Source of the DNA: Nocardia seriolae NBRC 15557
GTDB lineage: Bacteria > Actinomycetota > Actinomycetes > Mycobacteriales > Mycobacteriaceae
DNA: 40,823 bases
Reading direction: 5' to 3'
Assembly: GCF_007990715.1 (NCBI RefSeq)
Contig: NZ_BJWY01000062.1
Coordinates: 1 to 40,823, forward strand
The translations under genes were made by a program, and so were the position numbers. Below the pieces are notes generated by a model, which worked only from the letters and a program-made list of their open reading frames with translations, was not told where the DNA came from and did no database searches. This document shows positions 1 through 8,712 of this stretch, one piece after another. Numbering within the stretch: position 1 is the first letter of the stretch; each line of letters begins with the position of its first letter.

Positions 1-29
1 AGTACTAACCCTCATGTCCGGTAGCGCTC

Positions 30-449
30 TCACGTCCGGTAATAGCGCGGCCCGCGGGGTCCGAAGCCGCGTCGCCCGCGCGAGGCGGCGAGGAAGAACA
101 GGAACGGCAGCAGGAAGAACGGCAGGTGCGTCAACACCGTGAACCCGAGGGCGAACACCAGGAACACCGCCGCCGCGACCGGCACGACCGGCACCGGCCG
201 CCGCGGCATCGGGGCCGGGGCGAGCAGCTGCGGGGCGGGCGGCTGCGGCCGGGGCAGATCGCCGAAGAGCACCGTCAGCTCGCCCGCGGTCTTGGCGGCG
301 TAGGCCCGGCCCACCCGGTCGTCGTATTCGGCGACGTCGAGCCGGCCGGCCGCGAAATGTTCGCCCAGCGCCGCGGCGGCCTGCTCGCGTTCCGCGGTGC
401 CGACGCGGATTTCGGGCGGCCCGTAGACCGCGGGGTCGAATTCGCTCAT
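30..449 (-). CDS. DUF1707 domain membrane protein
   Basis: Small protein of 139 residues. The N-terminal half (residues about 12-65, with RVGTAEREQAAAALGEHFAAG and LDVAEYDDRVGRAYAAKT) is the DUF1707/SHOCT-like motif common in actinobacteria. A proline-rich linker and a hydrophobic C-terminal stretch follow, probably one or two membrane segments, ending in an Arg/Gly tail. The start is the ATG at 447-449, because the family begins just before the conserved domain; the frame stays open upstream to 524 without a better start. The function of DUF1707 proteins is not known. It stands alone, downstream of the LysR gene on the same strand. Confidence 0.85.
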   Translation of the reverse strand: MSEFDPAVYGPPEIRVGTAEREQAAAALGEHFAAGRLDVAEYDDRVGRAYAAKTAGELTVLFGDLPRPQPPAPQLLAPAPMPRRPVPVVPVAAAVFLVFALGFTVLTHLPFFLLPFLFFLAASRGRRGFGPRGPRYYRT

Positions 450-542
450 GACAATCCGCCTCATGGGAGGGAAGCAATCTCGTTGTCCGCCAGCGTAGGC
501 GCGTTTTCCACGGCGCGCCTGCACCCGTCGGCGTAATCCGCG

Positions 543-1469
543 CTACGCCTGCCGACGTACGCCGGGCGCGGCGTGTTCGGCGGCCAGCGCGGCGAATTCG
601 GCGACCCGCGGATGGTCGTTGCCGCTGCGCCAGACCAGCAGCACCCGGGCCGCGGCCAGACCGGTCAACGGCACGAACGCCACCTCCGGGTGGGCGAAGT
701 AGGTGGGCATGGCGGTGGTGGTCGCGAAGACCGCGTCGGTATGGGCGACGGCCGAGAGCATTTCGGGTTCGGTGCGCGCGGGCGCGGCCTGCGGGATCGG
801 GCGTCCGGACGGGGTGAAAGCGGGCGGCCAGAAGCCGCGCGCGAATTCGGGACTGACGCCGGGGTGCGGGCCGATCACCCGCAGTTCCGCCAGCTGTTCG
901 ATATCGATGGAGTCGTGCCGGGACCAGGGGTGGCTGCGGGCGATGGCCAGCAGCCGCGGGAACACCGCCAGCTCCGGGCCCACGGTCAGATCCGGCTGTT
1001 CGACCGGGGCGAGGGAGATCTGGACGTCCACCTCGCCGCGGCGCAGCGGCCCGTAGATATCGGTCCAGGACAGCTGGGTGAGCGTGACCGGGCATTCCCG
1101 GTGCCGCGCCCGGAACTGCGTCATCGCCGCGTCCAGCGTGTGGCCGTAGGGCCCCAGGAACCCGACGCGCAATCCGCGTGCGGCGGTACGGGTCTCGTCG
1201 ATGGCCTGCCGCAGGTCGGCGAAGGCCGGGCGGATGCGCGTCACCAGATGTTCGCCCAGCGGGTTCAGCGCGACCCGGCGGCTGGTGCGTTCGACAAGTC
1301 GTCGCCCGATGCGCCGTTCCAGACTCCGGATCAACTGGCTGACCCGGGGCTGCGAGAGCCCCAGCCGCGCGGCGGTGCGGCCGAAGTGCAACTCCTCGGC
1401 CAAGACCAGGAACGCCTCCAGTTCGGCGGGGTCGACGCGGCTCTCGCGGAAGGATTCATCGATCAGCAT
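543..1469 (-). CDS. LysR family transcriptional regulator
   Basis: A 308-residue LysR-type regulator. The N-terminal winged helix-turn-helix is clear at residues about 14-72 (FGRTAARLGLSQPRVSQLIR, then a typical wing with LVERTSRRVALNPLG). A substrate-binding-like effector domain follows from about residue 95 (GLRVGFLGPYG) to the end. Length and layout are normal for the family. The regulated gene is not obvious: no divergent gene lies next to it, and the gene upstream on the same strand is the glutaminase fusion, 192 bases away. The effector cannot be predicted. Confidence 0.92.
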   Translation of the reverse strand: MLIDESFRESRVDPAELEAFLVLAEELHFGRTAARLGLSQPRVSQLIRSLERRIGRRLVERTSRRVALNPLGEHLVTRIRPAFADLRQAIDETRTAARGLRVGFLGPYGHTLDAAMTQFRARHRECPVTLTQLSWTDIYGPLRRGEVDVQISLAPVEQPDLTVGPELAVFPRLLAIARSHPWSRHDSIDIEQLAELRVIGPHPGVSPEFARGFWPPAFTPSGRPIPQAAPARTEPEMLSAVAHTDAVFATTTAMPTYFAHPEVAFVPLTGLAAARVLLVWRSGNDHPRVAEFAALAAEHAAPGVRRQA

Positions 1470-1661
1470 TTCTTATCGATTGTCCAGGATTTGCCCATTG
1501 ATGGAAATCCGACACGTGCCCGATGCTGGATCGGTCAGTGATGCGCGGTGTTTGCTGGCAGTGCACGCCGCCCCGCTGACCGCCCGCTGACCCGAGCGGA
1601 ACGACTACGGGAGACGTCGTGCGACCGCGAGGGGTGTCGGACGGCCGTGTCCCGGAAGCAG

Positions 1662-3536
1662 TCAGATGCCGCCGTGCGCCGCGACCGCGCGCACGGCGGC
1701 ATCGGCCTGGGTGTAGGCCGCGGCCGCGAGCCGCTCCAGCAGGGCCAGTTTGATCTGCGGGGCCTGGCTGGTGAGCCGGTCGAAGCGCGCGGGCGGCAGC
1801 ACCGCCACCCGGACCGTGGTCTCGGCGTAGACGTCATTGGCGTAGGGAACGCTTGCGAGCATCGAGGTCTCGCCGAAGGACATGCCCGGGGTGAGGGTGA
1901 TCAGCCGGTGGCGACGCCGGTCGCGGTCGGTGAAGGTGAACCGGACCCGGCCGTCGAGAATCAGGAACAGCCCGCAGCGCGGACTGTCGCGGGCCACGAT
2001 GAGTTCGCCGCGCGCGATGGTGCGGGTCTCGAATTCCTTTGCCAGCAGCGCGCGTTCGTCGTCGGGCATATCGGCCAGCGCCGGATGCCGGTCGATGGTC
2101 AGGGCGGCGGGGCACTCCTGGCCGGGCGGTCGGTGCGCGTCGAGGATGAGTTGTTCGCACCATTCGGTGGCCGCGTCGCGATCGATGAACACCCGCCCGC
2201 GCGGATCGTCGGGCACCAGGCTCGAAACCAGATGGCCCAGCTTGCCGTCGGGATCCACCAGGGCCACCCGGCAACCGGCGGCGGCCAGTTCGGCCTCCAG
2301 ATCGTCGAACATGCGAACCGCGATCGGGCTCACGTCGCCGACCTCGCGCAGATCCAGCACCAGCGCCTCGAGCTCGGTCGCGGAATCCTCCACGGTGCGC
2401 ACGGTCGATTCCGCACCGGCGAACAACAGGTCGCCGTGCAGTTCGAAGATCCGTGCGCGATCACCGAATTCGTGCAGCACCGCCAGTTCGTCGGCGTCGC
2501 GGCGCAGCCGTGAGGGCGCATCGGCCACCGAGTAGGCGGCGCGGATCGCGGTGTGCGCGGCCCGGGTCACGTGCAGGAAGTGCAGGCCGAGCCGGTTCGA
2601 CAGTTCCCGGCACGCCTTCACCCCGCGCACGCTGCTGCCGTGCGCGTCCAGCCGGGGCGAGTGGACCGCGATGCCGATCTGCCCGGGTAGCACGGCCAGG
2701 ATCCCGCCGCCCACACCGCTTTTCGCGGGCAGCCCGACCGTGGTCACCCAGTCGCCCGCCGAGTCGTACATGCCGCAGGTGGTCATGACCGAGAGCACCT
2801 GCTCGACCAGCGGCCGCGTCAGCGCGCGTTCCCGGGTCAGCGGATTCACCCCGTTGTTGGCCAGCGTCGCGGCCATCAGCGCGAGATCGCGGCAGGTGAC
2901 ATCGATCGAGCACTGCCGGAAGTAGCGGTCCACCGCCTCGTCCGGATCGATGTCGATGATCCCGGCCCCGCGCAGCAGATACCCGATGGCGCGATTGCGG
3001 TACCCGGTGCGCGCCTCGGAGGCGTACACCGCCTCGTTCATGCTCAGCTCGCGTCCGGCGAATCGGCTGTAGCTGCGCCGGATTCGGGCGAACCGGTCGG
3101 CCGCGTCCGTCCCCTCGATCAGCGAGGCCGCCGCGATGGCCCCGGCATTGATCATGGGATTGCGCGGCCGCTGTGTCACGGGGTCCAGACTGATTTCCGC
3201 GAACGGTTCCCCCGAGGGCTCCACATCGATGCGCTCGGCCACCGCCGCGGGCCCCCGATCGGCCAGGGCCAGCGCGTATGTGAACGGCTTGGAGATCGAC
3301 TGAATGGTGAAGGCGGTGTCCAGATCTCCGCTCCCGTACACCCGCCCGTCCGCGGTAGCCAGGCAGATGCCGAACGAATCGGGTTGCACCGCCGCCAGTT
3401 CCGGAATGTAGTCGGCCAGCGTTCCCGATGTGTCAGCTCGGCACAGCTCGTAGACTTCGTCGATGATGCGGGCCACGACGCCGCCGGAGGGGACCACCGG
3501 GCCACTGTAACCGGCGTAACGTGTGTTGAGCCTCAC
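1662..3536 (-). CDS. glsA: glutaminase A fused to STAS and cNMP-binding-like domains
   Basis: Hydrolyses L-glutamine to glutamate and ammonia (family knowledge). The glutaminase domain covers about residues 15-320, with the serine-beta-lactamase-like S-x-x-K motif (SISKPFTYAL, about residues 80-83), then NPMINAGAI and the SGVGGGIL loop. A STAS domain (about 360-435) and a Crp-type cyclic-nucleotide-binding fold (about 485-610) follow. In the phosphate-binding cassette (FGETSMLASVPYANDVYAET) the usual cAMP-contacting Arg is Tyr, so ligand binding is doubtful. The start is uncertain: I chose the GTG at 3534-3536, since longer starts run into the dxs leader. It is divergent from dxs with about 100 bases of shared upstream DNA. 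Confidence 0.87.
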   Translation of the reverse strand: MRLNTRYAGYSGPVVPSGGVVARIIDEVYELCRADTSGTLADYIPELAAVQPDSFGICLATADGRVYGSGDLDTAFTIQSISKPFTYALALADRGPAAVAERIDVEPSGEPFAEISLDPVTQRPRNPMINAGAIAAASLIEGTDAADRFARIRRSYSRFAGRELSMNEAVYASEARTGYRNRAIGYLLRGAGIIDIDPDEAVDRYFRQCSIDVTCRDLALMAATLANNGVNPLTRERALTRPLVEQVLSVMTTCGMYDSAGDWVTTVGLPAKSGVGGGILAVLPGQIGIAVHSPRLDAHGSSVRGVKACRELSNRLGLHFLHVTRAAHTAIRAAYSVADAPSRLRRDADELAVLHEFGDRARIFELHGDLLFAGAESTVRTVEDSATELEALVLDLREVGDVSPIAVRMFDDLEAELAAAGCRVALVDPDGKLGHLVSSLVPDDPRGRVFIDRDAATEWCEQLILDAHRPPGQECPAALTIDRHPALADMPDDERALLAKEFETRTIARGELIVARDSPRCGLFLILDGRVRFTFTDRDRRRHRLITLTPGMSFGETSMLASVPYANDVYAETTVRVAVLPPARFDRLTSQAPQIKLALLERLAAAAYTQADAAVRAVAAHGGI

Positions 3537-3640
3537 ATCTGCTGCGATGTCGCAGGTGACATTCGTTCCTGGAATTGGGGGCCGACGAGGGCTCCGTAGA
3601 CTGTTGCAATCACAGGAGACATCCGGAGGGAGCAATAGCC

Positions 3641-5587
3641 GTGGGAGTGCTTTCCCGGGTCGATACGCCCGAGGACCTGCGCCGGCTGTCGGTGGGGGAA
3701 CTGCACGAGCTGGCCGAGGAGATTCGCGAATTCCTGGTGCGGAAGGTCGCCGTCACCGGCGGGCACCTGGGTCCGAACCTCGGGGTCGTGGAGCTGACCA
3801 TCGCGTTGCACCGCGTTTTCGACTCGCCCGCCGACCCGATCATCTTCGACACCGGGCATCAGGCGTACGTGCACAAGATCCTCACCGGTCGTAAGGACGG
3901 GTTCGACACGCTGCGCAAGGAAGGCGGGCTGTCGGGGTATCCGTGCCGGGCCGAGAGCGTCCACGACTGGGTGGAGTCCTCGCACGCGTCGGCCTCGCTG
4001 TCCTACGCCGACGGTCTCGCCAAGGCGTTCGCGCTGACCCGGCAGAAGCGGCACGTGGTCGCGGTCGTCGGGGACGGCGCGCTGACCGGCGGCATGTGCT
4101 GGGAGGCGTTGAACAATATCGCCGCCGGGCAGGATCGCTCGGTCGTCGTGGTGGTCAACGACAACGGCCGTTCCTACGCACCGACCATCGGCGGTCTGGC
4201 CGAGCGGCTGGCCGGGTTGCGCACCCAGCCCGCCTACGAGCACGCGCTCGACGCCACCAAACGGATCGTGCAGAGCATTCCGCGCGTGGGGGATTCGGCG
4301 TACTCGATGCTGCACGCCATCAAGACCGGCATCAAGGACGCGGTCGCGCCGCAGGAGCTGTTCAGCGATCTCGGGCTCAAGTACGTGGGCCCGGTCGACG
4401 GCCACGATCAGGTGCAATTGGAGGCCGCGCTCAAGCGCGCCAAGGACTTCGGCGGTCCGGTCATCGTGCACGCGGTGACGCAGAAGGGCCGCGGGTACAA
4501 ACCGGCCGAGGATCACGAGGCCGATCAGATGCACGCCATCAACCAGATCGACCCGGAGACCGGTGAGCCGCTGGGCGGCCCGTCCGCGCCGAGCTGGACC
4601 TCGGTGTTCTCCAAGGAACTCATCGCCCAGGCCGAGCAGCGCGACGACATCGTCGCCATCACCGCCGCCATGCCGGGCCCGACCGGGCTGACACCGTTCG
4701 GAAATCGCTTCCCGGACCGCATGTTCGACGTCGGCATCGCCGAACAGCACGCCATGACCTCCGCGGCCGGTATGGCCCTGGGCGGGCTGCACCCGGTGGT
4801 CGCCATCTACTCGACCTTCCTCAACCGGGCCTTCGATCAGCTGCTCATGGATGTGGCGCTGCTCAAGCTCCCGGTCACGCTGGTGCTCGACCGCGCGGGC
4901 ATCACCGGCGACGACGGGGCCTCGCACAACGGCATGTGGGACCTGTCGGTGCTGGGCATCGTTCCCGGCATCCGGGTCGCCGCCCCGCGCGACGCCGCCC
5001 GGCTGCGTGAGGAATTGGGGGAGGCGCTGCACATCAGCGACGGCCCCACCGCCATCCGTTTCCCGAAGGGCACTGCGATCGAAGAGATTCCGGCCGTGGA
5101 GCGTTTCGAGGGCGTGGATGTGCTGCGCCTGCCCGATGTGCCCGACGCCGCCTCCTATTCGGCGCACGCCGATGTGCTGCTGATCGCGGTCGGACCGTTC
5201 GCCGAGCTCGCCCTGAAGGTCGCGGATCTGCTGGAGGCCGAAGGGGTTTCGGTCACCGTGGTGGACCCGCGCTGGGTGCTGCCGGTGTCCGACACCCTGG
5301 TCAAGATGGCCGAGAACCACCGCCTCGTGGTCACCCTCGAGGACAGTGGCCTGCACGGCGGCATCGGTTCCACCGTCTCGGCCCGGCTCCGCAGCTCGGG
5401 CGTGGACGTCCCGGCCCGCGATCTCGGTGTGCCGCAGCAGTTCCTGGACCACGCCCTGCGCTCGAAGATCCACCAGGAGCTCGGCCTGACCCCCGGCGAG
5501 GTCGCCCAGCGCGTGCACGTCTGGCTGGGCGCGACCGACACCTCCGCCAGCGAGATCGAGGACGCGCTGCTCCCCGCCGTCGAGTAG
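3641..5587 (+). CDS. dxs: 1-deoxy-D-xylulose-5-phosphate synthase
   Basis: A thiamine-diphosphate enzyme that condenses pyruvate and glyceraldehyde 3-phosphate, the first step of the MEP isoprenoid pathway. It has 648 residues, normal for the family. Visible signatures: VTGGHLGPNLGVVELTIALH, FDTGHQAYVHKILTGR, the ThDP motif starting GDGALTGG and ending with VVNDNG, and the transketolase-type catalytic Glu in DVGIAEQHAMTSAAGMA. The GTG at 3641 is preceded by a GGAGGGA Shine-Dalgarno; the frame is open to 3575 but has no better site. A strong terminator follows at 5606-5641, so it is probably transcribed alone. Confidence 0.96.
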   Translation: MGVLSRVDTPEDLRRLSVGELHELAEEIREFLVRKVAVTGGHLGPNLGVVELTIALHRVFDSPADPIIFDTGHQAYVHKILTGRKDGFDTLRKEGGLSGYPCRAESVHDWVESSHASASLSYADGLAKAFALTRQKRHVVAVVGDGALTGGMCWEALNNIAAGQDRSVVVVVNDNGRSYAPTIGGLAERLAGLRTQPAYEHALDATKRIVQSIPRVGDSAYSMLHAIKTGIKDAVAPQELFSDLGLKYVGPVDGHDQVQLEAALKRAKDFGGPVIVHAVTQKGRGYKPAEDHEADQMHAINQIDPETGEPLGGPSAPSWTSVFSKELIAQAEQRDDIVAITAAMPGPTGLTPFGNRFPDRMFDVGIAEQHAMTSAAGMALGGLHPVVAIYSTFLNRAFDQLLMDVALLKLPVTLVLDRAGITGDDGASHNGMWDLSVLGIVPGIRVAAPRDAARLREELGEALHISDGPTAIRFPKGTAIEEIPAVERFEGVDVLRLPDVPDAASYSAHADVLLIAVGPFAELALKVADLLEAEGVSVTVVDPRWVLPVSDTLVKMAENHRLVVTLEDSGLHGGIGSTVSARLRSSGVDVPARDLGVPQQFLDHALRSKIHQELGLTPGEVAQRVHVWLGATDTSASEIEDALLPAVE

Positions 5588-5605
5588 CGGTCCCGCCGCA
5601 CGGCC

Positions 5606-5641
5606 ACGGACCCGCGATCACACCGATCGCGGATCCGTTTT
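5606..5641 (+). terminator. Rho-independent terminator after dxs
   Basis: A 14-base stem (5606-5619 with 5625-5638, one mismatch), a 5-base loop (ACACC) and a short T run (TTTT) directly after. It lies 18 bases past the dxs stop codon, which fits intrinsic termination. Confidence 0.8.
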
Positions 5642-5671
5642 CTATGTGGAGCTGGACTTCTCGCGTAGATT

Positions 5672-5687
5672 CTGTAACAGGTTACAG
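5672..5687. promoter_or_regulatory. KstR-type operator palindrome before echA
   Basis: CTGTAACAGGTTACAG has perfect 7-base arms around a 2-base centre. Positions 5673-5686 match the KstR consensus TNNAACNNGTTNNA that I remember from mycobacterial and rhodococcal cholesterol-catabolism genes. It sits 20 bases before the echA start, where a repressor could block transcription. The assignment to KstR, rather than another TetR protein, is inference. Confidence 0.6.
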
Positions 5688-5706
5688 TTTCTGGTCAGGA
5701 GTTCGG

Positions 5707-6510
5707 ATGTCGTTTGTGCTTGTCGAGAAGCCGCGTCCCCAGATCGCGTTGGTCACGTTGAATCGGCCGGAGCGGATGAATGCCATGGCGTTCGACGTCA
5801 TGGTGCCGCTGCGCGAGACCCTCGAGGATGTGGCGGCCGACAACGAGGTGCGGGTGGTGGTGCTCACCGGGGCCGGGCACGGGTTCTGCTCGGGCGCGGA
5901 TCTCCAGCACGCGGGCAAGGTGCCGGGGGTGGAGGGTTTGACGCGCACCAGCATCGCGCGCCGCTCCATGACGCTGCTCGACAATGTCATGCTCACCATC
6001 AAGCGCATGCATCAGCCGGTGATCAGCGCCATCAACGGCGCGGCCATCGGCGGCGGCTTCTGCCTGGCCATGGGCACCGACATCCGAATCGCTTCGGAGG
6101 ACGCCTATTTCCGCGCCGCGGGCATCAACAACGGCCTCACCTCCGCCGAACTCGGCATCAGCTACACCCTGCCCCGCGCCATCGGCACCACCCGCGCCTT
6201 CGAGATCATGCTCACCGGCCGCGATGTCGACGCCGCGGAAGCCGAACGCGTCGGCATCGTCTCCCGCGTCGTCCCCGCCGACAAACTCCTCGAGGCCGCC
6301 TACGACACCGCCGACCAGATCATCCGCTGGTCCCGAGTCGGCGGCGAACTCACCAAACGCCTGCTCTGGAACGGGCTGGAGGCAGGCTCTTTCGAATCCC
6401 ACATGCAGAACGAGGGCCTGGCCCAGCTCTACGTCCGCCTCACCACCGACAACTTCGACGAGGCCATCCGAGCCCGCCGCGACCGCCGCTCACCCGACTT
6501 CCGCGACTGA
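5707..6510 (+). CDS. enoyl-CoA hydratase/isomerase family protein
   Basis: Crotonase-fold enzyme of 267 residues that probably hydrates or isomerises an enoyl-CoA. The oxyanion-hole regions are visible: GFCSGADLQ, and INGAAIGGGFCLAMGTDIRI. The C-terminal part has LPRAIGTTRAFEIMLTGR and AEAERVGIVSRVV. It resembles mycobacterial EchA15, which lies in the same neighbourhood of M. tuberculosis (from memory). The ATG at 5707 is preceded by CAGGAG at good spacing. A KstR-like palindrome sits just upstream, suggesting control by sterol or fatty-acid catabolism. The exact substrate is unknown. Confidence 0.9.
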   Translation: MSFVLVEKPRPQIALVTLNRPERMNAMAFDVMVPLRETLEDVAADNEVRVVVLTGAGHGFCSGADLQHAGKVPGVEGLTRTSIARRSMTLLDNVMLTIKRMHQPVISAINGAAIGGGFCLAMGTDIRIASEDAYFRAAGINNGLTSAELGISYTLPRAIGTTRAFEIMLTGRDVDAAEAERVGIVSRVVPADKLLEAAYDTADQIIRWSRVGGELTKRLLWNGLEAGSFESHMQNEGLAQLYVRLTTDNFDEAIRARRDRRSPDFRD

Positions 6511-6530
6511 GCGGCGACTCCGTCCTTTGA

Positions 6531-6552
6531 CGCCCCTGCGCGCCGAGGGGCG
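6531..6552. terminator. hairpin between convergent genes
   Basis: CGCCCCT (6531-6537) pairs with AGGGGCG (6546-6552) around an 8-base loop. It lies between the convergent echA and the secreted-protein gene. There is no good T run on either strand, so a role as a bidirectional terminator is only plausible. Confidence 0.35.
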
Positions 6553-6660
6553 GAGATGCCCAGGCCGGAGTGGTTGCGCCTCAGCCGATGCGGCGCAGGG
6601 ATCGGGATTGGGTGTGCATTCCTGAACTTGTTTCTGCGACGTCGGGTCGGGGGTCGTCGG

Positions 6661-7179
6661 TCAGCCCAGGTGTCCGGACGGTGTCGAGTACGAGCTGCCG
6701 GGCTGGAGCAGACTGCTGCCGGAGCCGATGCTGCCGCCGCCACCGCAGCCGCCCTGCTGGGGCTGGTGCGGGGTCGGCGCTCCGGGGGGTGCGGCTACGA
6801 CGGTCACCGTTACCGAGTCCGTCGTGGTGGCAAGGTTGAACAGGCCGCTGTAGGAGCTCGTGGACAGGGTGTGGGTTCCGGTGGTGAGCGGTACCCAGGT
6901 GACCGAGTACTGGCTGCCGCCGAGGCAGGCGCCGTTGTCGTAGAAGTCGCTGGTGGGAGGGGTGGCACTGGTGCCGTCGTAGGGCGCGAAGAAGGTATAG
7001 CTCTGTCCGACGACGAAAGATGCTGGAGGCGTGCATGTTACGCTCGAGCAGTCGCGTATCTCGATGCCGTGGAGACCGGCGCTGGCGAGGCCGGGGGAGA
7101 GCGCGGCGAGGGTTGCGGTGACGCCGACAAGGGTTGCGGCCCAGGCGAAGTGGCGGGTGCGATGGCGGGCGACATGCAT
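6661..7179 (-). CDS. secreted protein with a single Ig-like domain
   Basis: A 172-residue exported protein. Residues about 1-34 form a signal peptide (twin Arg-containing basic start, hydrophobic core, cleavage after SPGLASA). The mature part is a beta-rich single domain with four cysteines (for example IRDCSSVTCTPP and NGACLGG), resembling bacterial Ig-like repeats. A Pro/Gln/Gly-rich tail follows, with a GGCGGGGSIGSGSS segment. The ATG at 7177-7179 is preceded by AGGAG. No enzymatic motif is visible; it may be a cell-surface or adhesive protein. It is convergent with echA. Confidence 0.75.
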   Translation of the reverse strand: MHVARHRTRHFAWAATLVGVTATLAALSPGLASAGLHGIEIRDCSSVTCTPPASFVVGQSYTFFAPYDGTSATPPTSDFYDNGACLGGSQYSVTWVPLTTGTHTLSTSSYSGLFNLATTTDSVTVTVVAAPPGAPTPHQPQQGGCGGGGSIGSGSSLLQPGSSYSTPSGHLG

Positions 7180-7301
7180 GTGTGGACTCCTGTTCGTCCC
7201 CCCTGCCCGGGGGTCGACAGAATCCAACTTTCACCTACTGTGAAATGAGTCCACTTCAGAAAACTGTTGTGCCCCAACTTACTTGGGCGATATTTCCGTG
7301 G

Positions 7302-8546
7302 TCAGTCCTTCGGGTAGAGGGCTTCGCTCAGGCGGGGGACGGCGAGTTCGCGTTGCCAGGGGCGCGCGCCGCCCGCGGCGAGGTAGTCCTCGATGAGGCC
7401 GGGGGCCTCGCCGTTGGTGGCGGACTTGGGCAGGCCGTCCCAGCACATGCGGCGCAGCAGGTCCGGAGTCAGGAGGTTTTCGACCGGGATGGAGACCTCG
7501 GTGGAGAGGTCGGTCATGGCGGCGCGGGCGCGCTGGAGACGGGCGGCGGCGGCCGGGTCGCGGCGCTCCCAGCGGTTGACCGGGGGTGGGCCGTCGAACG
7601 GCTGGGTCAGCGGAGGGAGTTCGGAGTCGGGCAGGGCGCGGGCGCGTTCGACCGCGCCGAGCCATTCGCGAGAGTAGCGGCGCTGGCGCGGGCCGCCGAA
7701 GATCGGCAGGGTGCGCAGCTGGGCGATGGACTTGGGCTCGTTGGTGGCGGCGGCCACGATCGCCGAGTCCGGCAGGATGCGGGCGGGGGCGACATCGCGC
7801 AGGCGGGCCAGGCGGTCGCGGGTGGTCCATAGTTCGCGGACGATGGCGAGCTGGCGGGTGCGGCGCAGGGTGTGGATGCCGGAGGTGCGCCGCCAGCGGT
7901 CGGACTTGGGGGCCGACTGTTCGGCGCTGCGCACGTGCTCGAATTCCTGTGCGGCCCAGTCGGATTTGCCCTGCTCGGCCAGGTCGGCGGCGACCGCGTC
8001 GCGCAGCTCGATGAGTAACTCGACATCGAGGGCGGCGTAGTTGAGCCAGTCGTCGGGCAGCGGGCGGGTGGACCAGTCGGCCGCGCCGTGGCCCTTCTTG
8101 AGCTCGCGGCCGAGCAGCTTCTCCACCATGGCGGCCAGGCCGACGCGCTCGTAGCCCGCCAGGCGGCCGCCGAGTTCGGTGTCGAAGAGCCGGGCCGGGT
8201 ACAGACCGAGTTCGGCCAGTCCGGGCAGATCCTGCTCGGCGGAGTGCAGCACCCACTCCAGATCGTTGATGGCCGCGGCGAGCGGTTCCAGATCCCCGTC
8301 CACCGGAATCGGGTCGATCAGGAAGCTGCCCGCGCCCTCGCGGCGCAACTGGATCAGATAGGCGCGATTGGAGTAGCGGAACCCGGAGGCGCGCTCGGCG
8401 TCGACCGCGAGCGGTCCGGTTCCGGCGGCCAGTGCGCGGGCCGCGTCGGCCACTTCGGCGGCGCTGTCCAGTACCGGCGGTACACCGTCCACTGGCGCGA
8501 GCAACGGTACCGCGGCAGTGGCTTCGGGCTCATCTGGTACGGACAT
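7302..8546 (-). CDS. HRDC domain ribonuclease D family protein
   Basis: A 414-residue 3'-5' exoribonuclease of the DEDD superfamily, orthologous by context to Rv2681. The catalytic set is complete: D-x-E in LAVDAERASGFRYSNRAY, the HSAEQDLPGL Asp motif, and Y-x3-D in LNYAALDVELLIEL. An HRDC domain follows at about residues 205-290 (REWLGAVERARALP lies in it), then a C-terminal region with QPFDGPPPVNRWERRDP. The start at MSVPDEPE (8544-8546) is chosen because the residues upstream are not conserved-looking. It probably takes part in stable-RNA processing. DUF3000 lies upstream on the same strand, as in mycobacteria. Confidence 0.9.
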   Translation of the reverse strand: MSVPDEPEATAAVPLLAPVDGVPPVLDSAAEVADAARALAAGTGPLAVDAERASGFRYSNRAYLIQLRREGAGSFLIDPIPVDGDLEPLAAAINDLEWVLHSAEQDLPGLAELGLYPARLFDTELGGRLAGYERVGLAAMVEKLLGRELKKGHGAADWSTRPLPDDWLNYAALDVELLIELRDAVAADLAEQGKSDWAAQEFEHVRSAEQSAPKSDRWRRTSGIHTLRRTRQLAIVRELWTTRDRLARLRDVAPARILPDSAIVAAATNEPKSIAQLRTLPIFGGPRQRRYSREWLGAVERARALPDSELPPLTQPFDGPPPVNRWERRDPAAAARLQRARAAMTDLSTEVSIPVENLLTPDLLRRMCWDGLPKSATNGEAPGLIEDYLAAGGARPWQRELAVPRLSEALYPKD

Positions 8547-8712
8547 GGTCTTGAACTCTACGGGTAGGGCAGGGGCGAGCCGCGTCACGTCGGTGAAACG
8601 ACCGGCCGTGACACTGCGTCGGGCCATCGGGAATCGTACGTCGGGCCCGCCGATTTCGTTGCAGTACAGACGTTCTCGCAGGCAAGGGGCGATTTTCCAG
8701 GTGGGGGCGCAA

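Noticed and set aside
7134..7832. Plus-strand open frame across the secreted-protein and RNase D genes
   Set aside because: It is a shadow of strongly supported minus-strand genes; high GC content gives long false frames on the opposite strand.
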